Part shown: positions 42,320 through 51,321 of the stretch, piece by piece
How positions within the stretch are numbered: position 1 is the stretch's first letter
Layout of the letters: each line of letters starts with the position of its first letter
Assembly: GCF_013112485.1 (NCBI RefSeq)
Contig: NZ_JABFHG010000009.1
Span: 186,001 to 250,000 of the forward strand
Direction of reading: 5' to 3'
DNA length: 64,000 nt
Source: Roseicella sp. DB1501
GTDB lineage: Bacteria > Pseudomonadota > Alphaproteobacteria > Acetobacterales > Acetobacteraceae
The notes under the pieces: model-generated
Database searches by the model: none
What the model saw: only the letters and a program-made list of their open reading frames with translations
Told to the model about the DNA's origin: nothing
Program-made: the position numbers and the translations under genes

Positions 42320-43114
42320 TCAGCTCGCGTACCAGCCGCCGTCGATCGACAGCGCCGCGCCAGTGACGCCGCCGCTGTTCGGGCCGCAAAGATAGAGCGC
42401 CATCTGCGCCACCTCCTCGACCTCGATCCAGCGCTTGGAGGGCTGGTGCACCAGCAGCAGGTCCTTCAGCGCCGCCGCCTCGGAGAGGTTGTGCTGCTGC
42501 GCCAGCGTCTTGACCTGCGCCTCGGCCAGCGGGGTGCGCACGAAGCCCGGGCAGATGGCGTTGCAGGTGATCGGCGTCTCGGCCGTCTCCACCGCGACGG
42601 TCTTGGTCATGCCGACCACCGCATGCTTGGCCGAGACATAGGCCACCTTGAAGGGCGAGGCGACGAGGCCGTGGGCCGAGGCGATGTTGATGATCCGACC
42701 CCAGTTGCGCGCCCGCATCCCTGGCAGCGCCGCCTTGATGGCATGGAAATTCGAGGCGAAGTTGATCGCCATGATGGCGTCGAACTTGTCGTCGGGGAAT
42801 TCCTCAATCGGCGCCACGAATTGGATGCCGGCATTGTTCACCAGGATGTCGAGGCTGCCGAGCGCCGCCTGCGCCTCCTGGACCATCTGCCGCACCTGCT
42901 CGGGCTTCGAGAGGTCGGCCCCGGAATAGGGCGCCTCGGCCGCGCCCATGGCGGCGCCCACCTCCTGGCGCGCCCTGGCGATTTCCTCGGGCTTGCCGAA
43001 ACCGTTCAGCATCACCTTCGCCCCCGCCTCGGCGAGGAGCCGGGCGATGCCGAGGCCGATGCCGCTGGTGCTGCCGGTGACCAGGGCGGTCCGGCCGCTG
43101 AGGATTGTCTCCAT
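42320..43114 (-). CDS. bdhA: 3-hydroxybutyrate dehydrogenase
   Basis: The 264-residue SDR enzyme has TGSTSGIGLGIA, NNAGIQFVAPIEEFP, the catalytic INIASAHG serine and YVSAK, plus NAICPGFVRTPLAEAQV, close to bacterial BdhA. It oxidises (R)-3-hydroxybutyrate to acetoacetate with NAD+, linking polyhydroxybutyrate breakdown to central metabolism. ATG 43114 (METILS) was selected for the AAGGAG motif upstream; the frame extends to 43144. Confidence 0.9.
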   Translation of the reverse strand: METILSGRTALVTGSTSGIGLGIARLLAEAGAKVMLNGFGKPEEIARARQEVGAAMGAAEAPYSGADLSKPEQVRQMVQEAQAALGSLDILVNNAGIQFVAPIEEFPDDKFDAIMAINFASNFHAIKAALPGMRARNWGRIINIASAHGLVASPFKVAYVSAKHAVVGMTKTVAVETAETPITCNAICPGFVRTPLAEAQVKTLAQQHNLSEAAALKDLLLVHQPSKRWIEVEEVAQMALYLCGPNSGGVTGAALSIDGGWYAS

Positions 43115-43150
43115 GGGGGCGAGGCTCCTTCGCAAGTGCGGCATGAACGC

Positions 43151-44605
43151 TCAGGGCAGGCGTTTGAGCAAGCCGATTAGTCGCTTCGTGAAGGGGGAGA
43201 GCAGCTTCGGCGCATAGAAGGCGCCGGCGGCGCGCTTCCCCGCTTCGGCCAGGGTCGGATAGGGCAGGGTGAGGGAAGCGAGCGCCGAGAGCGACAGCCG
43301 CCGCCCGATCAGCAGCCCGTAGGTGCCGGCCATCTCGCCCGCGCCGGGGGCCAGCAGGCTGGCGCCGAGCAGCCTGCCGCGCGGCGTCGCCACCAGCTTC
43401 ACCAGCCCCTCCGGCCGCCCTTCGGCGATGGCGCGGTCGTTCTCGGCCAGCGGCCAGCGCAGGATGCGCAGCTCGCGGTGCCCCGCCGCCCGCGCCTCGG
43501 CCTCGGTCAGGCCGATCTGCGCCAGCTCCGGATCGGTATAGGTGACGCGCGGCAGCGCCGCGTAGTCGAGCCGCGTGCCGGGCAGGCGGAACAGCATGGA
43601 GCGCACCAGCACCGCGGCGTGCTGCGAGGCGGCATGGGTGAGGCGGCGCGGCCCCAGCCCCTCCGGATCGGCGATGTCGCCGACCGCCCAGACCCGGCGG
43701 TTGGAGACCGAGCGGAGGTCGCGCCGGGTGCGCACGCCCTGCGGGGTGGCGGCGACATTGGCCGCCGGCAGGTCGAGCCCGGCGAGGCGCGGTGCCCGCC
43801 CAGTGGCCAGCAGCAGATGCGTCCCGGCGATGCGCGTGCCGTCGGCGAGGTGGAGGACGACGCCGGCGCTCGCCTGCGGGCTGTCCGGCTCGAGCTGCTC
43901 GGCGCGCGCCACCCGCGCGCCCTCGTGCAGCGCCACGCCCTCGGCCAGCAGCGCGGCGCGGAGCGGGTGGACCAGCTCCTCCTCCTCGCCCGGGGCGATG
44001 CGCGGCGCCGCCTCGACCACCGTCACCAGGCAGCCGAGCCGGGCATGCGCCTGCGCCATCTCGATCCCGACCGCGCCGCCGCCGAGGATGATGAGATGGC
44101 CCGGCGGCTCGGCGAGGTCGAAGAGCGTCTCGTTGGTCAGCCAGGGCACGCCGTCGAGGCCGGGGATGTCGGGGATCACCGGGTGGCTGCCCGCGGCGAT
44201 GACGGCGCGGCGGAAGCTGAGGCGGCGGCCGCCCGCCTCGATCACGTCCGGCGCCGCGAAATGCCCGGCCGCCTCGATCACCTCGGCCCCCATGCCGCGG
44301 TAGCGGGCGGCGCTGTCATTGGGCGCGATGCGGGCGATGGCGCCCTGCACATGCGCCCGCACCCCGGCCCAGTCGATCTCGGGCGGCGGCAGGCGCAGGC
44401 CGAAACGGCCCGCCTGCCGCGCCTCGGCCGCGGCGCGCGCGGCGGCGAGCAGCGCCTTCGAGGGAACGCAGCCGGTGTTCAGGCACTCGCCGCCCATCCG
44501 GCCGCGCTCGATCACCGCCACACTGAGGCCGAGGCCGCTGCAGATGGCCGCGACCGAGAGCCCGGCGGCCCCCGCGCCGATCACCGCCACGTCGAAATCA
44601 GGCAT
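43151..44605 (-). CDS. Pyridine nucleotide-disulfide oxidoreductase (mercuric reductase/lipoamide dehydrogenase-like)
   Basis: This 484-residue flavoenzyme has FAD site VAVIGAGAAGLSVAAICSGL, redox-active CLNTGCVPSK, NAD site HLIILGGGAVGIEMAQAHAR and the second FAD motif RVWAVGDIAD. At the C-terminus, where lipoamide dehydrogenase has HPT with a catalytic His, this protein reads YPTLAEAGKR, so the base is absent or different. It lacks a MerA-type C-terminal Cys pair. It is therefore a relative, not a proven lipoamide dehydrogenase or mercuric reductase. The adjacent TVP38/TMEM64 gene is a familiar partner of this subgroup. Confidence 0.85.
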   Translation of the reverse strand: MPDFDVAVIGAGAAGLSVAAICSGLGLSVAVIERGRMGGECLNTGCVPSKALLAAARAAAEARQAGRFGLRLPPPEIDWAGVRAHVQGAIARIAPNDSAARYRGMGAEVIEAAGHFAAPDVIEAGGRRLSFRRAVIAAGSHPVIPDIPGLDGVPWLTNETLFDLAEPPGHLIILGGGAVGIEMAQAHARLGCLVTVVEAAPRIAPGEEEELVHPLRAALLAEGVALHEGARVARAEQLEPDSPQASAGVVLHLADGTRIAGTHLLLATGRAPRLAGLDLPAANVAATPQGVRTRRDLRSVSNRRVWAVGDIADPEGLGPRRLTHAASQHAAVLVRSMLFRLPGTRLDYAALPRVTYTDPELAQIGLTEAEARAAGHRELRILRWPLAENDRAIAEGRPEGLVKLVATPRGRLLGASLLAPGAGEMAGTYGLLIGRRLSLSALASLTLPYPTLAEAGKRAAGAFYAPKLLSPFTKRLIGLLKRLP

Positions 44606-44644
44606 GCGTCTCCCCTTCTCCTCCCGGCCTGCATCCCCTGCCGG

Positions 44645-45388
44645 TCACGCCGCGCGGCGGCGACGCCACCAGGCCCCGAGCAGGGACAGGGCGGCAAGGC
44701 CGAGCAGCGGCAGCAGGATCCCCGGCGAGAGGATCACCGACAGGTCCGGCCGCCCCCCGGCCTCGAGCACCTGGCCGAGCCCCGCCCCGATGCCGGCGAA
44801 GACCGCGGTCGCCGGGATGATCCCGAGCAGGGTGGCCCCGGCATAGGGCGCGAGCGGCATGCCGGCCAGGGCCGGGGCGAGGTTGACCAGCCAGAAGGGC
44901 AGGACCGGCAGCAGCCGGAGCGAGAGGAGGACCCAGAACCCGTCCCGTCGCAACCCCTCCGCCACCCGGGCCAGCCGCGGCCCGGCGCGCCGCAGCAGTG
45001 CCCCGGCCAGGGCGTGGCGCGCGGCGAGGAAGACCAGGCAGGCGCCGAGCGTCGCCCCGAGCACGGCGGCCGCGGCGCCGAGCCAGGGGCCGAAGAGCAG
45101 GCCGCCGGCCAGCGTCAGCACCGTCGCGCCGGGCAGGGAGGCGCCGACGACGAGGATGTAGAGGCCGAGATAGAGCAGCAGCGCCAGCGCCGGCCGCGCC
45201 GTGGCGAAGCCGGCGAGCGCGGCGCGGTGCGCCGCCAGCGCGTCGAGGTTGAGGACGCGGTGCAGGCCAAGCGCATAGGCAAGGCCGAGCCCGGCGAGGA
45301 GAAGGGCGAGCGGCCAGAGGCGGCGCCAGGCCGGGCCCGGGCGGGGGCCAGAAGGCGCATCGGGGGCCGGCGGGGGGGAATCGGGCAT
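44645..45388 (-). CDS. TVP38/TMEM64 (VTT-domain) membrane protein
   Basis: The 247-residue inner-membrane protein has about six helices and the VTT/SNARE-associated core: [43 protein letters not shown] and [19 protein letters not shown]. DedA/TVP38 proteins are linked to lipid scrambling and envelope homeostasis. It lies 39 bp upstream of the disulfide oxidoreductase on the same strand and is probably co-transcribed. Its N-terminus is divergent from the rpmH promoter region. Confidence 0.88.
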   Translation of the reverse strand: MPDSPPPAPDAPSGPRPGPAWRRLWPLALLLAGLGLAYALGLHRVLNLDALAAHRAALAGFATARPALALLLYLGLYILVVGASLPGATVLTLAGGLLFGPWLGAAAAVLGATLGACLVFLAARHALAGALLRRAGPRLARVAEGLRRDGFWVLLSLRLLPVLPFWLVNLAPALAGMPLAPYAGATLLGIIPATAVFAGIGAGLGQVLEAGGRPDLSVILSPGILLPLLGLAALSLLGAWWRRRRAA

Positions 45389-45417
45389 CGGGTCCTGGCT
45401 TCGTCGCCGCAGCGTCG

Positions 45418-45456
45418 GGCGTTACCCCCAGGCGTTACCCCTGGGCGTTACTCGGG
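45418..45456. repeat. Three tandem 13-bp repeats upstream of the rpmH promoter
   Basis: Units GGCGTTACCCCCA, GGCGTTACCCCTG and GGCGTTACTCGGG follow each other without gaps, sharing GGCGTTAC. They lie 24 bp before the rpmH -35 element and 30 bp from the start codon of the divergent TVP38 gene. Helical-phase spacing (13 bp) is not exact. They may be a binding-site array or a slippage product. Confidence 0.7.
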
Positions 45457-45480
45457 AGCGACGCGCCGGCGCCACCGCGA

Positions 45481-45510
45481 TTGACGGCGGCCCCGCTGCC
45501 TCCCTATACG
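45481..45510 (+). promoter_or_regulatory. Sigma-70-type promoter of the rpmH operon
   Basis: TTGACG (45481-45486) and TATACG (45505-45510) are separated by 18 nt, a good match to the housekeeping consensus (five and four of six). Transcription from about 45517 would give a leader of roughly 107 nt before the rpmH GTG. Confidence 0.6.
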
Positions 45511-45623
45511 TGCGCGCCTTCGCCGCGGCCCTCCTCAGGACGGGTCGCCGGCCGTCGCAGCCGCGCGCCCCGGAGCCCGTCCCCGGCGCCGCGCCGACGC
45601 TTTTCCTTTCGGAGATCAGTCCC

Positions 45624-45758
45624 GTGAAGCGTACCTATCAGCCCTCCAAGCTCGTCCGGAAGCGCCGGCATGGCTTCCGCACCCGCATGGCGACGGTGGG
45701 CGGCCGCAAGGTCCTGGCCAACCGCCGCGCCAAGGGCCGCACCAAGCTCAGCGCCTGA
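45624..45758 (+). CDS. rpmH: 50S ribosomal protein L34
   Basis: The 44-residue protein reads [20 protein letters not shown], then [19 protein letters not shown], the near-invariant L34 sequence. It starts with GTG at 45624 after a GGAG motif; the longer open frame upstream was rejected as leader. It heads rpmH-rnpA-yidD-yidC-engB. Confidence 0.97.
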   Translation: MKRTYQPSKLVRKRRHGFRTRMATVGGRKVLANRRAKGRTKLSA

Positions 45759-45783
45759 CCAGGGCGCGGGAGCGGGGCCTGCC

Positions 45784-46188
45784 ATGCCGGGGCGCCTGCC
45801 ACGGCTGACCCGGCGCGGCGAATTCCTCAAGGTCGCCGGCCGGGGCCGCAAGGCCGCGAGGCCGGGGCTGGTGCTGCAGGCGCTGCCGCAGCCGGCCGGC
45901 GGGCTGCGGCTCGGCTTCACGGCCACCAAGAAGATCGGCAACGCCGTCGCCCGCAACCGCGCCAAGCGCCGGCTGCGGGAGGCGGCGCGCCTGACGCTGG
46001 GCGAGGCGCCGCCCGCCGGCTGGGACCTGGTGCTGATCGCCCGCGACGGCACCGGCCGCCGGCCCTGGCCGGCGCTGCTCGGCGACCTGCGCGGCGCGCT
46101 GCGCCAGGCGGGGGTGCCGGAGGGTGCAGCGGAGCCGGGCCTGCCGCCCGGCCATGCCCCGGAGTCCGCCCGGGAGCCGCGGCCGTGA
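45784..46188 (+). CDS. rnpA: Ribonuclease P protein component
   Basis: The 134-residue basic protein has the RNR motif [15 protein letters not shown] that binds RNase P RNA, preceded by [15 protein letters not shown]. It assists 5' maturation of tRNAs. ATG 45784 is 25 bp after rpmH. The C-terminal 20 residues are a Pro/Glu-rich extension. Its stop overlaps the yidD GTG start. Confidence 0.94.
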   Translation: MPGRLPRLTRRGEFLKVAGRGRKAARPGLVLQALPQPAGGLRLGFTATKKIGNAVARNRAKRRLREAARLTLGEAPPAGWDLVLIARDGTGRRPWPALLGDLRGALRQAGVPEGAAEPGLPPGHAPESAREPRP

Positions 46189-46451
46189 CGCCCGCGGCGC
46201 GGGCGCTGCGCGGCGCCGTCATCGCCTATCAATGGACCCTTCGCCCGGTGATCGGGGCGCAGTGCCGCTTCCATCCGAGCTGCAGCCACTACGCGCTGGA
46301 GGCGCTGCAGCGCCATGGCGCGCTGCGCGGCGGCTGGCTCGCCACCCGGCGCATCCTTCGCTGCAATCCCTGGCATCCCGGCGGCGAGGACCCGGTCCCG
46401 CCATCCCGCGCCGCGGCGCCCCCCGCCTTCCAGCCCGTTCCGAAAGGCTGA
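46185..46451 (+). CDS. yidD: Membrane protein insertion efficiency factor YidD
   Basis: The 88-residue protein contains [20 protein letters not shown] and [20 protein letters not shown], with the conserved Cys pair and RCNPWHPGG typical of YidD/Haemolytic family. It acts at the inner membrane near YidC. It begins with GTG at 46185, overlapping the rnpA stop codon. Confidence 0.94.
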   Translation: MTPAARALRGAVIAYQWTLRPVIGAQCRFHPSCSHYALEALQRHGALRGGWLATRRILRCNPWHPGGEDPVPPSRAAAPPAFQPVPKG

Positions 46452-46460
46452 CCTCGTTCC

Positions 46461-48266
46461 ATGGACCAGAAGCGCCTCCTCGCGGCGATCGCCCTCTCGA
46501 TCGGCATCCTGCTGATCTTCGACTTCCTCGGCCGGCCGGCGCGCGAGGCGCAGCGCGCCCAGCAGGCCGCGCAGCAGCAGGCGGCGCAGGTGCAGCAGGC
46601 CGCGCCGACGCCCGGCCCGACCGGCCCGCTCGGCGCGCCGACGGATGCCGCGCCGGCCGCTGGCGCGCCGCGCAGCCCGGCGGCCCGCATCCCGGTCGAG
46701 GGTCCGCGCGTGCAGGGCACGCTCAATCTCCGCGGCGCCCGGCTCGATGACCTGGTGCTGAAGGACTACCACGAGACCGTCGACCGGAACTCGCCGCTGG
46801 TCCGCCTCCTGGCCCCGCGCGATGGCGCGGCGCCCTATTATAACCAGTGGGGCTGGACCGCGGCGGACGGGCACACGCCCGTGCCGGGCAACGATACCGA
46901 CTGGACCGCCGAGGGCAGCCGCCTCGCCCCCGGCACGCCGGTGACGCTGCGCTGGGACAACGGCCAGGGCCAGGTCTTCGAGATCGTGCTCTCGCTCGAC
47001 GAGAATTACATGGTCACCGCCGAGCAGCGGGTGCGGAACAACGGCACGGCGCCGGTGCAGCTGCTGCCCTGGGCGCGCATCCGCCGCGAGTACACGCCGC
47101 CGACCCAGGGCTTCTACATCCTGCATGAAGGCTTCGTCGGAGTGCTCGACGGCAAGCTGCGGGAGGAGACCTATTCCAGCGCCAAGTCGGAGGCCGCCAA
47201 GCGCAACGGCGTCGCCCTCGAGCAGGAGGGCCCGGGCGGCTGGGCCGGCATCACCGACAAGTACTGGCTGACCGCGCTCGCGCCGGTCGACCAGTCGGCC
47301 CGCTTCCGCGCCACCTTCCGCGCCCTGCCCGAGGGGGGGCAGGACCGTTGGCAGGCCGATTTTGCCCCGCCCGCGGCGCTGACCATCGCGCCCGGCGAGA
47401 CCGGCGGCGGCCAGGCGCTCCGCCTCTTCGCCGGCGCCAAGGAGGTGAACCTGCTGGATGCCTATGCCACCCGGCTCGGCATCCCGGATTTCGACAAGGC
47501 GGTGGATTTCGGCTGGTTCTACTTCCTGACCAAGCCCTTCTTCCACGTCCTGCACTTCCTGGGCTCGACGCTCGGCAATTTCGGCGTCGCCATCCTGGTC
47601 TTCACGCTGGTGCTGAAGGCGCTGTTCTTCCCCTTGGCCAACAAGTCCTACAAGTCGATGGCCAAGATGAAGGTGCTCGGTCCGAAGATGACCGAGATCC
47701 GCGAGCGCTATAAGGAGGATCCGGCCAAGGCCCAGGCCGAGATGATGGCGCTGTACCGGACGGAGAAGGTGAACCCGGCCTCGGGCTGCCTGCCGATCCT
47801 GATCCAGATCCCGGTCTTCTTCGCCCTCTACAAGGTGCTCTTCGTCACCATCGAGATGCGGCACGCGCCCTTCTTCGGCTGGATCCGCGATCTCTCGGCG
47901 CCCGACCCGACCAACCTGTTCAACCTGTTCGGCCTGATCCCCTACGACCCGGCGCAGCTCTCGCACTACCTGCACATGCCGGCCTGGGCGCTGATCATGG
48001 GCGCGACGATGTACCTGCAGCAGCGGCTCAACCCGCAGCCGCCGGACCCGATCCAGGCCAAGCTGTTCCAGTGGATGCCGCTGATCTTCACCTTCATGCT
48101 GGCCGGCATGCCGGCGGGCCTGGTGATCTACTGGTCCTGGAACAACCTGCTCTCCATCGCCCAGCAATGGACCATCCAGCGCGGCGTCAAGCCGGGCCGG
48201 CCAGGGACGGCGGCGGTGCCCGCGGCGGCGGTGCCGGCGGGCGCGGCGAAGCCGAAGAAGGGGTGA
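46461..48266 (+). CDS. yidC: Membrane protein insertase YidC
   Basis: At 601 residues this has the Gram-negative YidC layout: an N-terminal helix (RLLAAIALSIGILLIFDFLG), a Gln/Ala/Pro-rich linker, a large periplasmic beta domain (about 75-355) and a five-helix conserved core (KPFFHVLHFLGSTLGNFGVA, NPASGCLPILIQIPVFFALY). The hydrophilic-groove Arg lies in the core. It inserts and folds inner-membrane proteins with or without SecYEG. It overlaps engB by four bases. Confidence 0.96.
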   Translation: MDQKRLLAAIALSIGILLIFDFLGRPAREAQRAQQAAQQQAAQVQQAAPTPGPTGPLGAPTDAAPAAGAPRSPAARIPVEGPRVQGTLNLRGARLDDLVLKDYHETVDRNSPLVRLLAPRDGAAPYYNQWGWTAADGHTPVPGNDTDWTAEGSRLAPGTPVTLRWDNGQGQVFEIVLSLDENYMVTAEQRVRNNGTAPVQLLPWARIRREYTPPTQGFYILHEGFVGVLDGKLREETYSSAKSEAAKRNGVALEQEGPGGWAGITDKYWLTALAPVDQSARFRATFRALPEGGQDRWQADFAPPAALTIAPGETGGGQALRLFAGAKEVNLLDAYATRLGIPDFDKAVDFGWFYFLTKPFFHVLHFLGSTLGNFGVAILVFTLVLKALFFPLANKSYKSMAKMKVLGPKMTEIRERYKEDPAKAQAEMMALYRTEKVNPASGCLPILIQIPVFFALYKVLFVTIEMRHAPFFGWIRDLSAPDPTNLFNLFGLIPYDPAQLSHYLHMPAWALIMGATMYLQQRLNPQPPDPIQAKLFQWMPLIFTFMLAGMPAGLVIYWSWNNLLSIAQQWTIQRGVKPGRPGTAAVPAAAVPAGAAKPKKG

Positions 48267-48979
48267 GCGGCCCGGACCAGGGGGCGCCCGACCGGTCCAC
48301 CCCCTCCGGCCCGCCCCTGCCCGCGGGCGGCCTGATCGAGGCCACCACGCCGGAACAGCGGGCGGCGCTGATCGAGGCCGGGCGGCTGCTCTTCGCCCGG
48401 CCCTGCACCTTCTTCCACGCGGCGCAGCGGCTTGACCAGCTGCCCCCCACGGGGCGGCCGGAGATCGCCTTCTGCGGCCGCTCGAATGTCGGCAAGTCCT
48501 CGCTGGTCAATGCGCTGACCGGGCAGAAGGCGCTGGCCCGCGTCTCCCACACGCCCGGCCGCACCCGGCAGCTCAACTTCTTCGACCTCGCCGGCCGGCT
48601 CACCCTCGTCGACATGCCGGGCTATGGCTATGCCCAGGCCTCGAAGAGCGTGAAGGCGGACTGGCAGGGGCTGATGTTCGACTTCCTGCGCGGCCGGCCG
48701 ACGCTGCGGCGCGTCTTTCTCCTCCTCGATGCCCGCATCGAGACCAAGGCCGGCGACCGGGCGGCGATGGAACTGCTGAACGACGCCGCCGTCGCCTTCC
48801 AGATCGTGCTGACCAAGGCGGACGACGCCAAGCCCTACTGGCTGGAGAAGCGCCGGGCCGAGGCCGAGGCGCTGGCCCGCAGCCATACCGCGGGGCATCC
48901 GCTGGTGATCGTCACCAGCGCCGAGACCGGGCTCGGCATCCCCGAGCTGCGGGCGGAGATGGCGGCGCTCGCGGCCTGA
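48263..48979 (+). CDS. engB: Ribosome biogenesis GTP-binding protein EngB (YihA/YsxC)
   Basis: The 238-residue GTPase has G1 [10 protein letters not shown], the G2 region [16 protein letters not shown]3 DMPGYGYA, and G4 TKAD. EngB acts in large-subunit assembly. It starts with GTG overlapping the yidC stop (GTGA). An N-terminal extension of about 50 residues precedes the G domain, longer than in E. coli. Confidence 0.94.
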   Translation: MSGPDQGAPDRSTPSGPPLPAGGLIEATTPEQRAALIEAGRLLFARPCTFFHAAQRLDQLPPTGRPEIAFCGRSNVGKSSLVNALTGQKALARVSHTPGRTRQLNFFDLAGRLTLVDMPGYGYAQASKSVKADWQGLMFDFLRGRPTLRRVFLLLDARIETKAGDRAAMELLNDAAVAFQIVLTKADDAKPYWLEKRRAEAEALARSHTAGHPLVIVTSAETGLGIPELRAEMAALAA

Positions 48980-49178
48980 GCCGGGGCGCTGCCCGCCGCC
49001 GGGGGGCACATCTGTCACCGGGGGCGGATTTTCCCCGGCGGGAAACTGCTCTACAGGGCTCGGGCGCCAGGGCATCGCCGGTTCACGGCGAATGCTCCGG
49101 CGTGGTGTTTTCACAGCATCCTCACCCGCTCGGGCGAACCTGCCCGATCGGGCTCTGCTCGATCCGGAGCCGCGTCCG

Positions 49179-50063
49179 ATGTCCGACGACACGCCCGACC
49201 CGATGACGATCATCGCCGGCGCGCTGCCCTTCCTGAAGCGCTACGACGACCAGATCGTGGTGGTGAAGTATGGCGGCCACGCCATGGGCGAGGAGGCGAC
49301 GGCGCTGCGCTTCGGCCGCGACATCGCGCTGCTCGAGCAGGTGGGCGTGCAGCCGGTGGTGGTGCATGGCGGCGGGCCGCAGATCAACGCCATGCTGAAG
49401 CGCCTCAACGTGCAGTCCACCTTCATCCAGGGCCTGCGCGTCACCGACGAGGCGATGCTCGACGTGGTCGAGATGGTCCTCGCCGGCCCGGTGAACAAGC
49501 AGGTGGCCGAGGCGATCACCCGCGCCGGCGCCATCGCCGTCGGCATCTCCGGCAAGGATGGCGGGCTGATCCGGGCGCGCAAGCTGATGCGCCGGGTGCT
49601 CGACCCCAACTCGCATATCGAGCAGGTGGTCGATCTGGGCTTCGTCGGCGAGCCGGAATCGGTCGATACCCGGGTGCTGGAGCTGCTGATCGGCGCCGAT
49701 ATCGTCCCCGTGGTGGCGCCGGTCGGCGTCGGCGCGGACGGCCAGACCTACAACATCAACGCCGATACGGTGGCCGGCGCGGTGGCCGGCGCGCTGCGCG
49801 CCGAGCGGCTGCTGCTGCTGACCGATGTGCGCGGCGTGCTCGGGCCCGATGGCGCGCTGATCCCGGAGATGACGGTCGCCGAGGTGCGGGCCGGCATCGC
49901 CGCCGGCTGGATCTCGGGTGGCATGATCCCGAAGGTCGAGACCTGCATCTACGCCATCGAGAAGGGGGTGAAGGGCGTCGTCATCCTCGACGGGCGGGTG
50001 CCGCATGCGGTGCTGCGCGAGCTGCTGACCGATCACGGGGCGGGCACGCTGATCAAGCCCTGA
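49179..50063 (+). CDS. argB: Acetylglutamate kinase
   Basis: The 294-residue amino-acid kinase reads [51 protein letters not shown] and [21 protein letters not shown], matching ArgB of arginine synthesis. The N-terminal helix of about 25 residues is typical of arginine-sensitive hexameric forms (inference). ATG 49179 follows GGAGC. A 199-bp gap separates it from engB, so it may have its own promoter. Confidence 0.95.
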   Translation: MSDDTPDPMTIIAGALPFLKRYDDQIVVVKYGGHAMGEEATALRFGRDIALLEQVGVQPVVVHGGGPQINAMLKRLNVQSTFIQGLRVTDEAMLDVVEMVLAGPVNKQVAEAITRAGAIAVGISGKDGGLIRARKLMRRVLDPNSHIEQVVDLGFVGEPESVDTRVLELLIGADIVPVVAPVGVGADGQTYNINADTVAGAVAGALRAERLLLLTDVRGVLGPDGALIPEMTVAEVRAGIAAGWISGGMIPKVETCIYAIEKGVKGVVILDGRVPHAVLRELLTDHGAGTLIKP

Positions 50064-50071
50064 GGCCGGGA

Positions 50072-50088
50072 CGCCCGGATGTCGGGCG
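50072..50088. terminator. Hairpin between convergent argB and DUF2336 genes
   Basis: CGCCCG-GATGT-CGGGCG, a 6-bp perfect stem with a 5-nt loop, lies 8 bp after the argB stop and 18 bp before the DUF2336 stop. No U-tract is visible, so terminator function is a positional inference. Confidence 0.4.
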
Positions 50089-50106
50089 GCGCGGCCCATC
50101 GCGGCA

Positions 50107-51321
50107 TCAGGCGCTCAGCCGCTCGCGCCGCTCGGCCGCCCGCGGGGCGGGCGCCGCGGGCACCGTCAGCACCTCGATCTGCCATTGCATCTCGGCCACC
50201 GTCAGCGGCCAGCCGCCCGCCTCCGGCAGCGGCATCGCGGCATCGGGCGGGATATGCCCCAGCACGCCCTGGGCGAGGAGTGCCGAGCGCGGGTCGAAGC
50301 CCGCCTTCCAACACAGGCTGACCAGCGCCTTGGCGCTGCGCAGCTGCGCCACATGCTCGATGGCCAGCACCGGGACGCCGCTGCGCTCCGCCAGCAGCCG
50401 CAGCATGCGGGTGCGGTCGCCCCGCAAGGCCGCCTCCTCGAAGGCGAGCTCCGGCGAGAGCGAGTCCTCGCCGCGCCGCTCCAGCCGCAGGGCGACCCGG
50501 GCGCGCAGCACGCGGGCGAGGCTCGGGTCGAGATCGTTGCGGCTGATCAGCGGCGCCAGGAGGTGGTCGGCCACCATGGTGGCCAGCGTCAGCACCGCGC
50601 CCGCCGACAGACCGCTGCGGCGGACGAGGCTGTCCTGCCAGGCGGTATGCGTCGCCGCCTCGGCGACCAGCCGGTCGAGCGTGCGCTCGCGGATCGCCGC
50701 GGACTCATTGGCCAGCAGCGCGGCGGTCGCCGCCTCGTCGGCGCGGGCGACCACCGCCTCCGAGAGGCGCTCGCTGAGATGCGGCCGGCGGGCCACCGCG
50801 GTCACGGTCGCCGGCACCGGCGGCGCCGAGAGCAGGGCCAGCAGGTCCTCCTCGGTCAGCAGCGGCGAGAAGCGGATCACCGGCTCGGCGACCTCGATCG
50901 CCGTGTCCTGGGCGAGGCGCAGGATGAGCTCGCGCGGCGCATCCGGCATCGCCTGCAGCTCCTCGGCGATGACCTTGCGCACCATCACCGCTGTATCGGC
51001 GGCGAGGGCGCGGAGCGTGCTCCAGGCGAGGTTGTGCAGCCGGTCCGTGGCGGCGGCGAGCTCGGGCGCGCGCGGCGCCAGCTTGCGCCCGACCACGGCG
51101 CGCACCCGCGGGTCGTCGTCGCCGGCCAGCAGCGTGTCGGCCTGCACCGGCGTCGCCGCATTGGCTGCGACCGCGGCGCGCACCGTCGGGCGGCCGTCGC
51201 AGGCGAGGAAATAGAGGATCTCGGGGGCCGCCTCCGACCGGGAGGCCAGGGCGACGCGCTCGGCCGGCGTGCCCTCGGCGGCGATGCGCCGGGCCGCCTC
51301 GTAGCTTGGCGCCACCGTCAC
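50107..51321 (-). CDS. DUF2336 domain protein (HEAT-like repeats)
   Basis: This 404-residue, helix-rich soluble protein has repeated units such as DGRPTVRAAVAANAATPVQA and DDPRVRAVVGRKLAPRAPEL. This is the HEAT-like pattern of DUF2336, a family found mainly in alphaproteobacteria, where members have been tied to cell-cycle or signalling regulation. The molecular role here is unknown. Its start overlaps the stop of the upstream PAS-GGDEF gene by four bases, suggesting a shared signalling function. Confidence 0.82.
   Translation of the reverse strand: MTVAPSYEAARRIAAEGTPAERVALASRSEAAPEILYFLACDGRPTVRAAVAANAATPVQADTLLAGDDDPRVRAVVGRKLAPRAPELAAATDRLHNLAWSTLRALAADTAVMVRKVIAEELQAMPDAPRELILRLAQDTAIEVAEPVIRFSPLLTEEDLLALLSAPPVPATVTAVARRPHLSERLSEAVVARADEAATAALLANESAAIRERTLDRLVAEAATHTAWQDSLVRRSGLSAGAVLTLATMVADHLLAPLISRNDLDPSLARVLRARVALRLERRGEDSLSPELAFEEAALRGDRTRMLRLLAERSGVPVLAIEHVAQLRSAKALVSLCWKAGFDPRSALLAQGVLGHIPPDAAMPLPEAGGWPLTVAEMQWQIEVLTVPAAPAPRAAERRERLSA

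Noticed and set aside
43151-44605. Annotating the disulfide oxidoreductase as mercuric reductase or lipoamide dehydrogenase
   Set aside because: It lacks both the MerA C-terminal Cys pair and the HPT catalytic His of lipoamide dehydrogenase, and there are no mer or 2-oxoacid dehydrogenase genes beside it.
45418-45456. CRISPR array
   Set aside because: Units are contiguous 13-bp tandem repeats without spacers and no cas genes are present.
45504-48167. 887-codon minus-strand frame across the rpmH-yidC block
   Set aside because: It is antisense to rpmH, rnpA, yidD and yidC, whose identities are certain.
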